DNA from: Tyto alba
Taxonomy: Eukaryota; Chordata; Aves; Strigiformes; Tytonidae
Assembly (NCBI RefSeq): GCF_018691265.1
Contig: NW_024881321.1
Span: 26,075,698 to 26,139,697 of the forward strand
Length of the DNA stretch: 64,000 nucleotides
Reading direction: 5' to 3'
A program made the position numbers and the translations under genes. Numbering within the stretch: the stretch's first letter is position 1; every line of letters starts with the position of its first letter. Positions 63,106-64,000 of the stretch are shown here, piece after piece. The notes beneath the pieces are model-generated. The model saw only the letters and a list, made by a program, of their open reading frames with translations. It searched no databases and was not told the origin of the DNA.

Positions 63106-64000
63106 TTCATTCTTTCACATCTAACCTATCCCAGCTCAGTACCCCTTCTTCCTCAAAGAGGATCCCACAGTCACAAAAAACAAAGCCCTTCCTGCAACAC
63201 TGGTCACATATCCAGGTGCTAACCAAGGTGGATTAGTCCATCTTTGCTTGAGCCTTTCCTGCTTCAACAGGAGTTTTAAGGAGAACACCACCTGGGTCCA
63301 CATCTTTTCACCCTAGAGCTCTGTAGGCATTCTTGATCTGCTCCAGGTTACCCCTGGCAATATGATCAGTGCCTGTGATAAGCAAGAGGCAACAGTCTAA
63401 CAGGCTTGACAAGCCTTGCAGAGTGACTGTAAGGGGCTTCACAGATCTTGGCCCTAACCAAAAAATCTCCCAGGACCTCAGATCTGGTTAGCAGGTTGGT
63501 GTCTCTATCCCCTCTGAAGGAGGGAGCCTTCATTAACTTCTGCTCACCTTTTATTTTTCATGCAAGCACAAGGTTTGGCAGCATTGGCTGGCTCTGAATC
63601 ATCCAATGACAGGTCTTGTTTGTCCTCATCAGTGGTCGGGGCATTCAACCTATTCTGTAGTTGATTTTCAGGTGGAGCAGGAACCTCTCTCTTGTTACCA
63701 GAAGTCACACACTTCCAGGTTTCTCCATCCTGACTGCTACCTTCCACTACATGTGGGGCCAAGGTCTCCAGCTGTCTGACTTTCCTTTCCTCCTATGTTT
63801 GCTTGCTTAATTTGTGTGGCTCAGGATCTTGCCTCTGCATGCTTTCTGCAAAGACCTTGTAAGTCTTCTCTTTATTTTTCTTCATGGTATGTGGCCTGCT
63901 AATCTCCTCTATGGAACCTTCTTTAGACATCTTTGCATCTCGAGTGGAGGTCTCATCAGAGAGGCCACAGCTGCTCCCCAGCCCCAGAAAGAACCCCCAG
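63106..64000 (-). pseudogene. CR1 ORF1 remnant, esterase (SGNH) region, runs off the window
   Basis: CR1-like elements encode an ORF1 protein whose C-terminal half is an SGNH-type esterase. Minus-strand translation here gives, in order, the charged pre-domain segment (frame 63544-63762, ending AKPCACMKNKR), then RDTNLLTRSEVLGD and AKICEA-type sequence at about 63420-63525, and the ITGTDHIARGNLEQIKNAYR block at about 63325-63385, which corresponds to the conserved block before the second half of the fold. Frameshifts and stops separate these pieces and the GDS-type nucleophile block is not intact. ORF1 survives rarely because CR1 copies are usually 5' truncated. The upstream part lies beyond 64000. 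Confidence 0.75.

Overview
This is 64 kb of vertebrate nuclear DNA, most likely from a bird. The evidence is CR1 non-LTR retrotransposons of several ages, ending in the avian-type 3' terminus, together with long (0.5-1.1 kb) TG...CA endogenous-retrovirus LTRs with 5-bp target duplications, of the kind known from avian genomes. It is gene-poor. There is no operon structure, no tRNA or rRNA, no CRISPR array and no intact transposon or provirus. Species and chromosome cannot be decided from the sequence.

Coding content is at most part of one plus-strand gene. A 121-bp exon-like block at 327-447 has an AG acceptor, a GTAAGC donor and one open frame ending in phase 0. A second candidate, 75 bp at 37750-37824, is phase 0 on both sides. 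If both are real and adjacent, the AT-rich sequence between them is a roughly 37 kb intron. I do not recognise the protein.

Layout. 0-6 kb: exon, intron-like AT-rich DNA, and a perfect 96-bp tandem duplication at 5501-5692. 6.5-16.2 kb: a solo-LTR cluster of about six elements, including two LTRs only 24 bp apart, each with its own target duplication. 16.2-55.3 kb: AT-rich DNA without recognisable LTRs, holding simple repeats and CR1 fossils at 24.8, 28.6, 33.8-35.9 and 40.0 kb. 55.3-64 kb: stacked retroelements. An old CR1/L3-like element is split by a solo LTR. A nearly complete CR1 (from the end of ORF1 to the 3' tail) is split by another solo LTR. Further CR1 sequence is split by an LTR that is itself split by a younger solo LTR. 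The window ends in CR1 ORF1 esterase-region sequence.

The LTRs appear to be solo, with no gag, pro, pol or env sequence between paired copies. Their open reading frames are fortuitous. Two regulatory patterns stand out. The related A and B LTR families carry a GAAnnTTCnnGAA array, matching a heat-shock element, upstream of CCAAT and TATA-like boxes. The shorter D family carries TCATGTGA just upstream of TATATAAA. No novel protein-coding system was found; the most informative content is the nested insertion history and these candidate LTR promoter motifs.
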